A DNA stretch of 58,279 nt from Pseudosporangium ferrugineum (GTDB taxonomy: Bacteria > Actinomycetota > Actinomycetes > Mycobacteriales > Micromonosporaceae), in contig NZ_PVZG01000027.1 in assembly GCF_003002065.1 (NCBI RefSeq), forward strand, positions 1 to 58,279, read 5' to 3'. This document shows positions 40,717-49,952 of this stretch, piece by piece. A program made the translations under genes and the position numbers. Below the pieces are notes generated by a model, which was not told the DNA's origin, searched no databases, and saw only the letters and a program-made list of their open reading frames with translations. Each line of letters opens with the position of its first letter. Position 1 is the stretch's first letter.

Positions 40717-43700
40717 ATGAGCACCGACACCGTCCTGGCCGGGCCGATACCGCGCCGGGCGCGACCTGCACTGCGGCGATTGCCACTGTCGCTGTCCCAG
40801 GAACAGATCTGGCTCGCCGACCGGATGCAGGCGGGCACGTCGCTCTATCACATCCCGATGCTGTTCCGGCTGGCCGGCGGGGTCGACGCCGACGCGCTGG
40901 AGACCAGCGTGCGGCACATCGTGAGCCGGCACGATCCGCTGCGGGCCAGCTTCCCCGAAGAGAACGGCGTCCCGGTCCAGGTGATCCAGCCGCAGGTCCC
41001 GGACGATCTGGTGGAGCGGCACTCGTTGGCGGCGCTGGACGGCCCGGCGCGGGAGACGGCGCTGGCCGCGCTGATCGACCGGGTCACCGAGGCGCCATTC
41101 GACCTGAGCGCCGGGCCGCTCGTGCGGGTGGCCATCGTCGAGGTCACTCCCGGTGACCACCTGTTGGTGGTGGTCTGCCATCACCTGGTGTTCGACGGCG
41201 GTTCCCGCGGGGTGCTGCTCGACGAGCTGAACACCGCGTACACTTCCTACACGGCCGGTGACTCGCCGGCCCTGGCCCCGCTGTCGGTGAACTACGCGGC
41301 ATTCGTGGAGCGGCAGCGGTCGGCCGACCTCTCCGGGCAGCTGGCCTACTGGCAGGCCGAGCTGGCCGACCCGCCCGCCCGGCTGCAACTGCCGACCACG
41401 CACCCGCGTCCGAGCGTGCAGTCCTACCGCGGCGCCGTCCTCACGGCCGAGGTGGACGCCGAACTGATCGACCGGCTGGTCGACTTCGCCGCGGCGGCCG
41501 GCACGTCTTTGCCGGCAGTCCTGCTCGCCGGCTATGCCGTCGTGCTGGCCCGGCACAGTGGGCAGAACGATTTCGCGGTGAGCGTGCCCCTCCTCGGCCG
41601 GCCCGAGGCTGCGTACGACTCGCTCATCGGCTGCTTCATCAACACGATCCCGGTGCGGATCGACGCTACCGGTGCCCTGACCTTCCGGCAGCTCGTCGAG
41701 CAGGTCTCGGAACGACTGGCCGGCGGGCTGGAGCACGGTGACGTGCCGTTCAACCAGATCGTTCAGGCGATCCGCCCCGAGCGGGATCCGAGCTTCGCGC
41801 CGCTGGCGCAGGTGTCCTTCGGCCTGCTCGACGACGATGTGCTGGGCGTGCCCCGGCTGGCCGCCCACCCGATGGACGCGATCGACCACGAGCGGACCTC
41901 GGCGAAGTTCGAGTTCAGCCTCGACGTGGTGCAGAGCGCCGACGGGACCCGGGTCGAGGCGGAATACTGCACCGACCTGTTCGACGAGGCCACCGCCGCC
42001 CGGCTCGTCGGCCACTGGACCCAGGTGCTCGGCTCCGCGATGGCCGGACCGGACCGGCGCATCGACGAGCTGGGCCTGCTGACCCCTGCCGAACGGGCCA
42101 CCATGCTCGTCGACTGGAACGACACCGGGACACCGCCGATCCCGGAGGCGCGCCTGCAGGACCTTTTCGAGGCACAGGTGCGGGCCACCCCGGACGCCGT
42201 GGCGGTGGTGGCCGGTGAGGACCGGCTGACCTACGCCGAGCTGGACCGGCGGGCCAACCAACTGGCCCACGCGCTGCAGGCTCGCGGTGTCGGGACCGAG
42301 ACCAGCGTCGGCGTGTTCATGAGCCGCACGGCGGCCACGATCGTGGCGTTCCTCGGGGTGCTCAAGAGCGGCGGCGTGTACGTGCCGCTGGACCCCGGCT
42401 ATCCGCCCGACCGGGTCGCCTTCATGCTCGCCGACTCCCGGGTCGACGTGCTCGTCGTGGACGCATCGGTGGCGAAGCTGACGCCCCCGGGGGTGACCAG
42501 CCAACTGTGCGTCGACCGGGACGCGGCGGAGATCGCCCGGCACCCGGACACCGCGCCGGTCAGCCGTACCACCCCCGCCAATCTCTCGTGCATGTTCTAC
42601 ACCTCGGGCTCCAGCGGAACGCCCAAGTGCGCGATGCTGACCCATGCCAACTACGTGCATTACGTGACGTTCTGGCAACGGCGCTACCTCGATGACACGC
42701 CGATGCGGGTGCATCTGCAGATGACCAGCCACGCGTTCGACATCTTCATCGCCGACACCACCCGCGCTCTGTTCACCGGGGCCACGCTGGTGGTCTGCCC
42801 GCATGAGGTGGTGATGGCCCCGGACCAGCTGTATGCGCTGATGCAACGCGAACAGGTGAACAGCGCCGAGTTCATCACGCCGATCCTGGCCGCCCTGGTC
42901 GACCACGTGGAGTCGGTCGGGGGCCGGCTGGACTTCCTGGACCTGCTGATCGCCGGCAGCGACATCTGGTACGCCGGCGACTACCTCCGTGCCCGGGCGC
43001 TGTGCCGCCCGGACACCCGGATCATCGCCGCCTACGGGCTGAGCGAGACCTCGATCGACAACACGACGCTGGACGGCGTCGAGGTCGGCGACGATCTGAC
43101 CGGCATCGTGCCGATCGGACGGCCGGCCGACCGCACCCAGATCTACCTCCTCAACGACCGCCTCGAGCCGGTTCCGGTGGGCGTGGTCGGCGAGCTGTAC
43201 GTGGCCGGCTCCGCGGTCGGCCGCGGGTACTACCGACGCGCCGACCTGACCGCCGACCGGCTGGTGCCGAACCCGTTCGGTGACCGGCCCGGTGACCGTC
43301 TCTACCGCTCCGGTGACCTGGCCTGTTATCGGCCGGACGGCGTCCTGGAGGTGATCGGGCGGGCCGACAACCAGGTCAAGGTCAACGGGTACCGCATCGA
43401 GCTGGGTGAGATCGAGTCCGCGTTGCGCACCCACCCGGCGATCGACCAGGCGGTGATCCTCGTACACCAGGGGCCGGCCGGGCACGCTCGCCTCATCGGA
43501 TATGCCACGCTGCGGGCCGGTGAGCGCGCTACCGACGCGACGCTGCGTGAGCACCTCCGGCAGACACTGCCGGCGTACATGGTTCCGGCGCTGGTGGTGG
43601 TCCTCGACGAGTTCCCGCTCAACGCCAACGGCAAGCTCAACCGGCGCGCGTTGCCGGAGCCGGTCGAGCGGGTCGGTGCCGTGCAACGGCGTCCGCTGTC

Positions 43701-45993
43701 CTCGACCGAGGAGATGGTCGTCGCCATCTGGCAAGACGTGCTGGCCATGGCCGAGATCGGTCCGGAGGACAACTTCTTCGCGCTGGGCGGCAGTTCGCTG
43801 CTGATGACCCAGATCGTCGCCCGGGTCCGACACGCGCTCGGCGTGGAGCTGCCGATTCGCGCGTTGTACCAGGCGCCGACGGTCGCGGCGTTGAGCGCCG
43901 AGATCGAGCGCGCCCGGCGCGAGAGGGACAGCCTGCCGACCGCTCCGGCCGTCACCGCGGGGCCGAGGCAGTGGAATGCGGCCCATCCGTTGTCCTATCC
44001 GCAGCAGCAGCTGGCGTTCCACGAAGAGGTCGACCCGGGAACTGCCACCTATCTGGTGCCGACGGTGCTGCGGTTGCGGGGCCAGTTGTCGCTTCCGGCC
44101 CTGCAAGCCGCCTGGGACACCGTACGCAGCCGCCACGACGTGCTGCGCACGACGCTGACGCACGTCAACGGTGAGGTCCGGCAGCGGGTGAGCGCGCCGG
44201 CCACGCAACCCGTGACCGTGCTGGACCTGCGGGGCCGCTCCGACGCCGAGCGCGCCGCGGCCGACTATGTCGAGGCGGACGCGCACCGCCCGTTCGATCT
44301 CTGGCGCGATCCGCCGGCCCGGTCCGCCGTGGTCACCCTCGCCGACGACGAGCACCTGCTGCTGGTCACCCTTCACCACATCGCCACCGACGGCTGGTCG
44401 GGGCACGTGTTGCTGGAGGAGATCTCGGCGGTCTACGCCGCCCGGCTGGCCGACGAGGAGGCCGTTCTCCCGACGTTGCCGGTGCAGTACGCCGATTTCG
44501 CAGTCTGGCAGCGTGACCTGGTCCGCAGCGAGCTGGGCGAGGCGCTGGCCGCCTATTGGGTGCGCCGGCTGGCCGACGCCCCGGTCGTCGCCGACCTGCC
44601 GACCGACCGGCCGTTCGGCGCGCGGACCAGCCATGCCGGTGGTTACCTGCCGGTGGCCGTGCCAGACGAGCTGGTCACCGGCCTGACCGAGCTGGGCCGG
44701 GAACACGCCGCGACGAAGTTCATGACGCTGTTCGCCACCTACGGCGCCGTCATGCGCACCTACACAGGCCAGGCCGACTTGGTGATCGGGGTGCCGAGCG
44801 CCAACCGCACCAGGGTCGAGGTGGAGCGGCTCATCGGCTTCTTCGTCAACATGTTGCCGCTGCGCGTTCGGATCGACGCCGACACGACGTTTCGTGACCT
44901 GCTCGACCAGGTACGGGAAACCGCCGTCGACGCGTACGCCCACCAGGATCTGCCGTTCGAGCGAATCGTCGAGAATCTCGCTCCGGCCCGGCACAGCCTG
45001 CAGAACCCGGTGTTCCAGATGTGCTTCGCCTTGGACGAGCCGGCTCGGAACGCGGCCGTACTGCCGGGCTTGGCCGTCGCCGCAGAGCCGGGCCACCTCA
45101 CCACGACGAAGTTCGACCTGGACCTGTCGCTCGAGGAGACGGCGGCCGGGGTCGCCGGTGGCCTCTTCTACCGGCGGGATCTGTTCGACGAGGACACCGT
45201 CCGCGCCATCACCGACGACTGGCTGGCCCTGGCCGCCGCCTTGCTGGCCGAACCCGATCGCCCGATCATGGCGCACGTGCTGCCCTCGGCGGCGACGCTC
45301 GACGCCACCGACCCGGAGACGTCGATCCGCGACGGCGAGCGGCCGGTTCCGGCCGGCGCCGTGGGCGAGGTGTATCAGCGCCGACCGGACGGATCGCTGG
45401 CCGCCACCGGTCGGCTCGGCCGCCGCCGCCGTGCCGGCCGATGGGATCCGGTGAGTACCTCGGAGGAGGAGCTGTGGATCGGTGGCAGCCGGGTCGACGT
45501 CGAGCTGGTGCGCCGCGAGCTGGCGGCCGCGCCACAGGTCAACGCCTCGACGGTCGCGGTGGCGGGCGGCGAGCTGATCGCCGAGGTACAGCTCGGATCG
45601 GCAACCGGGCGCGACGGTCTCGACGAATACCTGCGTAGCCGGCTGCCGCACCACCAGCGGCCGCGGCTGATCGTGGAGTCCGACACGCCCGCCGCCGAGC
45701 TCGACGACCCGCTCGCCGAGCTGATCACCGCGCTGTTCGGCGAGGTGCTCGACCGGCCGGCGCCGGGCCCGGACGAGAGCTTCTTCGAGGCCGGGGGCTA
45801 TTCCGTGCTGGCCATGCAGTTCGCCGCGCTGCTGACCGAGCTGATCGGGCAGCGGGTGCCGGTGCGGCTGCTGTTCGACCACCCGACGGCCCGTTCCCTC
45901 GCGGCCGCCCTGGAGCCACAGATGTCGGTGGACGCGCGCGACCGTCTCGCCCGGGCGATCGCCGAAGTGGACGTGCCGCATGACGACCATTGA
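40717..45993 (+). CDS. NRPS C-A(Orn-like)-T-C-A*(stub)-T
   Basis: This 1,758-aa protein starts at ATG 40717 with a GGAGGA site. The first condensation domain has HHLVFDG near 155. The A domain (~475-960) has an atypical A3 (YTSGSSGTPKC) and hand-read code DIAEIGAIDK, similar to the basic ornithine code DVGEIGSIDK. The carrier is GGSS near 1024; the second condensation domain has HHIATDG near 1221. After it only ~130 residues of an A domain remain (PAGAVGEVY through RSRLPHHQRP); A3-A5 and A10 are gone. The last carrier is AGGYS near 1693. This stub cannot activate an amino acid, so the last carrier must be charged in trans, most simply by the free A domain encoded by the overlapping next gene. 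There is no thioesterase. Confidence 0.92.
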   Translation: MSTDTVLAGPIPRRARPALRRLPLSLSQEQIWLADRMQAGTSLYHIPMLFRLAGGVDADALETSVRHIVSRHDPLRASFPEENGVPVQVIQPQVPDDLVERHSLAALDGPARETALAALIDRVTEAPFDLSAGPLVRVAIVEVTPGDHLLVVVCHHLVFDGGSRGVLLDELNTAYTSYTAGDSPALAPLSVNYAAFVERQRSADLSGQLAYWQAELADPPARLQLPTTHPRPSVQSYRGAVLTAEVDAELIDRLVDFAAAAGTSLPAVLLAGYAVVLARHSGQNDFAVSVPLLGRPEAAYDSLIGCFINTIPVRIDATGALTFRQLVEQVSERLAGGLEHGDVPFNQIVQAIRPERDPSFAPLAQVSFGLLDDDVLGVPRLAAHPMDAIDHERTSAKFEFSLDVVQSADGTRVEAEYCTDLFDEATAARLVGHWTQVLGSAMAGPDRRIDELGLLTPAERATMLVDWNDTGTPPIPEARLQDLFEAQVRATPDAVAVVAGEDRLTYAELDRRANQLAHALQARGVGTETSVGVFMSRTAATIVAFLGVLKSGGVYVPLDPGYPPDRVAFMLADSRVDVLVVDASVAKLTPPGVTSQLCVDRDAAEIARHPDTAPVSRTTPANLSCMFYTSGSSGTPKCAMLTHANYVHYVTFWQRRYLDDTPMRVHLQMTSHAFDIFIADTTRALFTGATLVVCPHEVVMAPDQLYALMQREQVNSAEFITPILAALVDHVESVGGRLDFLDLLIAGSDIWYAGDYLRARALCRPDTRIIAAYGLSETSIDNTTLDGVEVGDDLTGIVPIGRPADRTQIYLLNDRLEPVPVGVVGELYVAGSAVGRGYYRRADLTADRLVPNPFGDRPGDRLYRSGDLACYRPDGVLEVIGRADNQVKVNGYRIELGEIESALRTHPAIDQAVILVHQGPAGHARLIGYATLRAGERATDATLREHLRQTLPAYMVPALVVVLDEFPLNANGKLNRRALPEPVERVGAVQRRPLSSTEEMVVAIWQDVLAMAEIGPEDNFFALGGSSLLMTQIVARVRHALGVELPIRALYQAPTVAALSAEIERARRERDSLPTAPAVTAGPRQWNAAHPLSYPQQQLAFHEEVDPGTATYLVPTVLRLRGQLSLPALQAAWDTVRSRHDVLRTTLTHVNGEVRQRVSAPATQPVTVLDLRGRSDAERAAADYVEADAHRPFDLWRDPPARSAVVTLADDEHLLLVTLHHIATDGWSGHVLLEEISAVYAARLADEEAVLPTLPVQYADFAVWQRDLVRSELGEALAAYWVRRLADAPVVADLPTDRPFGARTSHAGGYLPVAVPDELVTGLTELGREHAATKFMTLFATYGAVMRTYTGQADLVIGVPSANRTRVEVERLIGFFVNMLPLRVRIDADTTFRDLLDQVRETAVDAYAHQDLPFERIVENLAPARHSLQNPVFQMCFALDEPARNAAVLPGLAVAAEPGHLTTTKFDLDLSLEETAAGVAGGLFYRRDLFDEDTVRAITDDWLALAAALLAEPDRPIMAHVLPSAATLDATDPETSIRDGERPVPAGAVGEVYQRRPDGSLAATGRLGRRRRAGRWDPVSTSEEELWIGGSRVDVELVRRELAAAPQVNASTVAVAGGELIAEVQLGSATGRDGLDEYLRSRLPHHQRPRLIVESDTPAAELDDPLAELITALFGEVLDRPAPGPDESFFEAGGYSVLAMQFAALLTELIGQRVPVRLLFDHPTARSLAAALEPQMSVDARDRLARAIAEVDVPHDDH

Positions 45994-48034
45994 GGAGCTG
46001 GCGGCGGCCGGATCGCTCGTCGCGACCGCACTGCCGCACGACCTCGTCCCGAACACCACGGCCGGACGGGTCGCGCGGATGCGGCTGACGTTGCCGGCCG
46101 ATGTCGCGACGGTGACCGAGGCGGTCGGCGGCCACCTGAGCCGCTGGGTGCGGGCCGAGTCGGCGACGATCGGCGTGGTGGACCACTACCAGGAAGCGGC
46201 GCTGGTCAAGGTGGAGCTGACGCCGGGCGGCGCCGCCGTCGTGCAGCGGGCTGCCGCGGCACCCGGCGACCTGCGGGGTGGTGTGGTCATCGACGGCACC
46301 GGGGGGCAGACCGCGAGCCTGCTCGCCGAGGCGCGCTCGACAGTCGTTCTGAGCCGGGACGGCGACGGCTGGGACCTGGTGCATTGCACTGACTGGTACG
46401 GCGAACGCACGATGGCGTCCTGGGCCCGGTCGCTGGAACAGGGTGGGGCGGACCCGGCCGGCCCGCTCACTGGCGAGCTGATCGCGCTGGCCTCCGGCGG
46501 TCCGGCCGCACCCGATCCGCCGCATGTGCTGGCCCGCATCGAGAGCTGGGTCCGTCGCACCCCGGACGCTCCGGCCGTGCGGCACCTCGGCCGGACATAC
46601 CGGTACGCCGAGATATGGTCCGCCGCGCACGCCCTCGCCCACAGCCTGCGGGTGGCCGGGGTCAGCGCCGGGGAGAACGTCCTCATCGCCACCGGCCGGT
46701 CGGTGGACGGCGTGGTGGCGATGCTCGGCCCGCTCCTGGCCGGCGCCGTGACCGTGCCGGTCGATCCGCAATGGCCGGTGGAGCGGCTGCGCCGGGTGAT
46801 CGAGGCGACGAGGGCCGCCGTCTTCGTCCACGCAGAGAAGACGGCGACCGACCTGTTGCTCGCGGCCGGTCTGACCGGCGTTCCGACCGACGTGGATGCG
46901 GGGATCGACGCCGAGATGGGCACCGGCCCGGTGACGACGGCGGGCCTCGGCGCATCGGCGTACGTGATCTTCACCTCGGGCACCACCGGCGTCCCGAAGG
47001 GCGTCGAGGTCTCGCACCGGGCCCTGGCCCACCTGTGCGAAACGACGGCCGAGGTCTATCAGCTCCGGCCGGATGACACCGTGCTCGCGCTGGCGCCCCT
47101 GTACTTCGACGTGTCCGCGCTCGAGACCTTCGCCACGCTCGGCGCTGGTGCGAGCATGTGTGTGGCCACCGACGACGACCGGCTCGACCCCTATCTGCTG
47201 ACCGAGCTGCTGCGGGCCGAAGGGGTCACGGTGGCCGACCTTCCGCCGTCGCTGATGCCGTTCGTCGATCCGGCCGAGCTGCCCGGGCTGCGACTGGTCA
47301 CCGCCGGCGGCGAGGCGTTCAACGGCCGCCAGGTCGAGGGCTGGGCGACCGAGCGGCGTCGCTTCCTCAACTGCTACGGGCCGACCGAGGCGACCGTCCA
47401 GGTGTCGGTCATGGACTGCGCTCCGGGCTGGCCGCGGACCCCGCCGCTGGGCCGGCCACTGCCCGGGTTCGAATTCTTCGTGGTCGACGACGAGCTCCGG
47501 CCGGTGCCGCGCGGAGCCGTGGGCGAACTGCTGATCAGCGGGCCGGGTCTGGCCGAGGGCTATCTGAACGATCCGGATCAGACGGCCCAGCGGTTCCTCC
47601 CGGCCGGGCCGCTCGGCCGGCGGGTCTATCGCACCGGGGATCTGGTCCGCTGGCGCAACGACGACAATCTGGAATTCCACGGGCGTAACGACCGACAAGC
47701 CAAGATCAACGGCCATCGCATCGAGCTCGGCGAGATCGAGTCGGCGCTCCTCGACCGGCTCGGCGCCCGGGCCGCCGCGGCGCAGATCATCCACAGCGGC
47801 GGCCGCGACCGGTTGGTGGGTTTCGTGGTCGGCTCGCGCGAGCCGCTGGCCGGCGCGCTCCGGCTCCTGACCGAAGTGCTCCCTCGGTACGCCACGCCGG
47901 AACTGCTGGTGCCGCTGGACGCTCTGCCGGCCACCGCCACCGGCAAGGTCGACCGAGCCCGGCTGGTCGCCGCCTACGAACGATCCCGGGGCACGACATC
48001 GAGAGCGATGAACGGAGATTCCTCCCATGAGTGA
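45980..48034 (+). CDS. Free-standing adenylation protein with C-domain remnant
   Basis: This 684-aa protein's first ~185 residues look like the C-terminal portion of a condensation domain without an active site. The rest is an A domain (YVIFTSGTTGVPKG, FDVSALETF, YGPTEAT, YRTGDLVRW, KINGHRIELGEIES, ATGKVDR) with no carrier. The hand-read code DVLDTGCVQK matches nothing I recognise. It overlaps the preceding NRPS gene by 14 bases, and that NRPS ends in a carrier whose own A domain is a stub, so this protein is the natural trans-loader. Together they look like one module split in two. Confidence 0.88.
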   Translation: MTTIEELAAAGSLVATALPHDLVPNTTAGRVARMRLTLPADVATVTEAVGGHLSRWVRAESATIGVVDHYQEAALVKVELTPGGAAVVQRAAAAPGDLRGGVVIDGTGGQTASLLAEARSTVVLSRDGDGWDLVHCTDWYGERTMASWARSLEQGGADPAGPLTGELIALASGGPAAPDPPHVLARIESWVRRTPDAPAVRHLGRTYRYAEIWSAAHALAHSLRVAGVSAGENVLIATGRSVDGVVAMLGPLLAGAVTVPVDPQWPVERLRRVIEATRAAVFVHAEKTATDLLLAAGLTGVPTDVDAGIDAEMGTGPVTTAGLGASAYVIFTSGTTGVPKGVEVSHRALAHLCETTAEVYQLRPDDTVLALAPLYFDVSALETFATLGAGASMCVATDDDRLDPYLLTELLRAEGVTVADLPPSLMPFVDPAELPGLRLVTAGGEAFNGRQVEGWATERRRFLNCYGPTEATVQVSVMDCAPGWPRTPPLGRPLPGFEFFVVDDELRPVPRGAVGELLISGPGLAEGYLNDPDQTAQRFLPAGPLGRRVYRTGDLVRWRNDDNLEFHGRNDRQAKINGHRIELGEIESALLDRLGARAAAAQIIHSGGRDRLVGFVVGSREPLAGALRLLTEVLPRYATPELLVPLDALPATATGKVDRARLVAAYERSRGTTSRAMNGDSSHE

Positions 48035-49304
48035 GACCGATTCAGCGACGGTGCGGCAGGTGGTGGGGGTCGGCTACGGCCCGGCGAACCTGGCGCTGGC
48101 CATCGCGGCCGGCGAGGTGGCAGGGGTGGATGGCCGCACCCTGCTCGACGAGTGCGTGTTCCTGGAGCGGCAGCCGTCGTTCGGATGGCACCGGGGCATG
48201 CTGCTCCACGGCGCCACCATGCAGGTGTCGTTCCTGAAAGACCTCGCGACCATGCGCAGCCCGAGCAGCCCCTATACGTTCGCGTCCTACCTGCACGACG
48301 TCGGCCGGCTGACCGACTTCATCAACAGCAAGACGCTGTATCCCTACCGGATCGACTTCCACACCTACCTGGAGTGGGCCGCCGACCGGCTGCCGGCCGA
48401 TGTCCGATACGGCACGGAGGTCGTGTCGGTCACGCCGGAGCGCACCGACGACGTCGTCCACGAGCTGCTCGTGCGGACCGGCGACGGCCGGACGTTTCGC
48501 ACCCGCAACCTGGTGATCGGCACCGGCATGACGCCCTGTTTCCCGGACGGCGTGCAGCCAGGCCCGCGGGTGTGGCACAGTGCCGAGCTGCTGACCCGGC
48601 TCGCCGCACCAACGCCGACCAGGCCGCGCACGTTCGCCGTGGTGGGGGCGGGCCAGAGCGCGGCCGAGGTGGTGGAGCACCTGCATGCCACCCATCCGGA
48701 GGCCGAGGTGCATGCGATCTTCGGCCGCTTCGGCTACAGCATGTCCGACGACAGCCCGTTCGCCAATCAGATCTTCGACCCGGACTCCGTCGACGAGTTC
48801 TACCACGCTCCGGGCGAGGTCCGGGACGCCCTGATGGGCTATCACGCGAACACCAACTATTCCGTTGTCGACCTCGATCTGATTCGTTCCCTGCACGGCA
48901 CCGCCTATCGGGAGCACATCGCCGGTCGCCGCCGACTGCACTTCCACCACGCCTCGCGTATCACCCGCCAGACCGTCACCGACGACAACGTGCGCCTCGA
49001 TGTCGAGTTCCTGCCCACCGGGACCGTCCGGCAGATCGATGCCGAGGCGGTCGTCTACGCCACCGGCTATCGGCCGTCCGACCCGCGGCAGCTGCTCGGC
49101 GATCTGGCCGATGAATGCAAGACCGACGATAGGGGCCATCTTGCGCTGGCCCGCGACTACCGGGTGATCACCTCGGACGGCATCCGCTGCGGAATCTACG
49201 TCCACGGTGCGGCCGCGGAGCCCAGCCACGGGCTCTCCGCGGGGCTCCTGTCCAACGTCGCGGTCCGGGCCGGCGAGATCCTCGCCGCGATCCGTTCGCT
49301 CTGA
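48027..49304 (+). CDS. L-ornithine N5-monooxygenase family (KtzI/PvdA-like)
   Basis: This 425-aa flavin N-monooxygenase has the FAD site GVGYGPANLALAIA at the N-terminus, the NADPH site VVGAGQSAAEV (about residue 206) and the ATGYRP motif (about 344), all typical of the SidA/PvdA/IucD group. It would hydroxylate the side-chain amine of ornithine using NADPH and O2. The next gene is a piperazate-synthase homologue, so the pair should convert ornithine via N5-hydroxyornithine to L-piperazic acid, as KtzI and KtzT do in kutzneride biosynthesis. A hydroxamate siderophore role is the alternative, but no hydroxamate acyltransferase or siderophore uptake gene is present. Confidence 0.9.
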   Translation: MSETDSATVRQVVGVGYGPANLALAIAAGEVAGVDGRTLLDECVFLERQPSFGWHRGMLLHGATMQVSFLKDLATMRSPSSPYTFASYLHDVGRLTDFINSKTLYPYRIDFHTYLEWAADRLPADVRYGTEVVSVTPERTDDVVHELLVRTGDGRTFRTRNLVIGTGMTPCFPDGVQPGPRVWHSAELLTRLAAPTPTRPRTFAVVGAGQSAAEVVEHLHATHPEAEVHAIFGRFGYSMSDDSPFANQIFDPDSVDEFYHAPGEVRDALMGYHANTNYSVVDLDLIRSLHGTAYREHIAGRRRLHFHHASRITRQTVTDDNVRLDVEFLPTGTVRQIDAEAVVYATGYRPSDPRQLLGDLADECKTDDRGHLALARDYRVITSDGIRCGIYVHGAAAEPSHGLSAGLLSNVAVRAGEILAAIRSL

Positions 49305-49322
49305 TCGCCCCCGAGGAGGATC

Positions 49323-49952
49323 ATGTTCGTCCCATCCGACTACCGGGCCGAGTCCGCGGCCCAACTCTGGTCGGTCATCACCGGCCATCCGCTGGGTTTG
49401 CTGGTCACCGGCGGGCCGGACGTGCCGTTCGCGACCCACCTGCCGGTGGTGCCGGCCGGCGACAGCGACAGCGACAGCGAACTGGTCGGCGCCGTTCTGC
49501 TCGGTCACCTGAACCGGGCCAACCCGCAATGGGGTGCACTCGCCGACGGGCAGACGGCCAAGCTGATCTTCGTCGGACCGCACGCATACATCACGCCGGC
49601 CGACTATCCGGCCGCACCGGCCGCACCTACGTGGAACTTCGTGGCGGTTCACGTGACCGGCGTGGTTCGCCTCGTCACGACCACCGAGGAGACGCTGGCC
49701 GTGGTCCGGCGGACCGCCCTCCTGCTGGAGCACAGCTTCGGCGACGGCTGGGTCCAGGACGGGTCGGTGGACTACTTCCGGTCCATCGTGGCCGGCGTCG
49801 GCGCGTTCCGTTTCGAGGTGGCCACCGCAGACGGCACCTTCAAGCTCAGCCAGGACAAGCCGGCCCCAGTACGCCGCCGGATCGCCGACCGCCTGGCGAA
49901 GCCGGGCCAACCGGGCGGACCGGCCATCGCCGCCCTGATGGGTGGTGCCTGA
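49323..49952 (+). CDS. Piperazate synthase (KtzT-like, PaiB fold)
   Basis: This 209-aa protein belongs to the PaiB/FMN-binding split-barrel family that includes the haem-dependent N-N-bond-forming enzyme KtzT. Visible family segments are FVPSDYR, PFATHLPVVP, LLGHLNRANPQW, GPHAYITPADY and TWNFVAVHVTGV. Length is usual. The reaction is N5-hydroxy-L-ornithine to L-piperazic acid. It lies 18 bases after the ornithine N-monooxygenase and shares a TGATG junction with a Pro-like A domain. That neighbourhood is what distinguishes it from PaiB transcriptional regulators of the same fold. A ribosome site (GAGGAG) precedes the ATG. Confidence 0.88.
   Translation: MFVPSDYRAESAAQLWSVITGHPLGLLVTGGPDVPFATHLPVVPAGDSDSDSELVGAVLLGHLNRANPQWGALADGQTAKLIFVGPHAYITPADYPAAPAAPTWNFVAVHVTGVVRLVTTTEETLAVVRRTALLLEHSFGDGWVQDGSVDYFRSIVAGVGAFRFEVATADGTFKLSQDKPAPVRRRIADRLAKPGQPGGPAIAALMGGA

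Noticed and set aside
40435..46059. A 1,874-residue minus-strand frame opposite the C-A-T-C-A*-T gene, and other long antisense frames (for example 20179-25548, 35222-38242)
   Set aside because: Same reason: composition and lack of motifs show that they are shadows of the real NRPS genes.
48027..49304. Hydroxamate siderophore biosynthesis as the role of the N-monooxygenase
   Set aside because: No formyl/acetyl transferase, IucA/IucC-type synthetase or iron-siderophore transporter is present. The adjacent piperazate synthase homologue explains the gene better.
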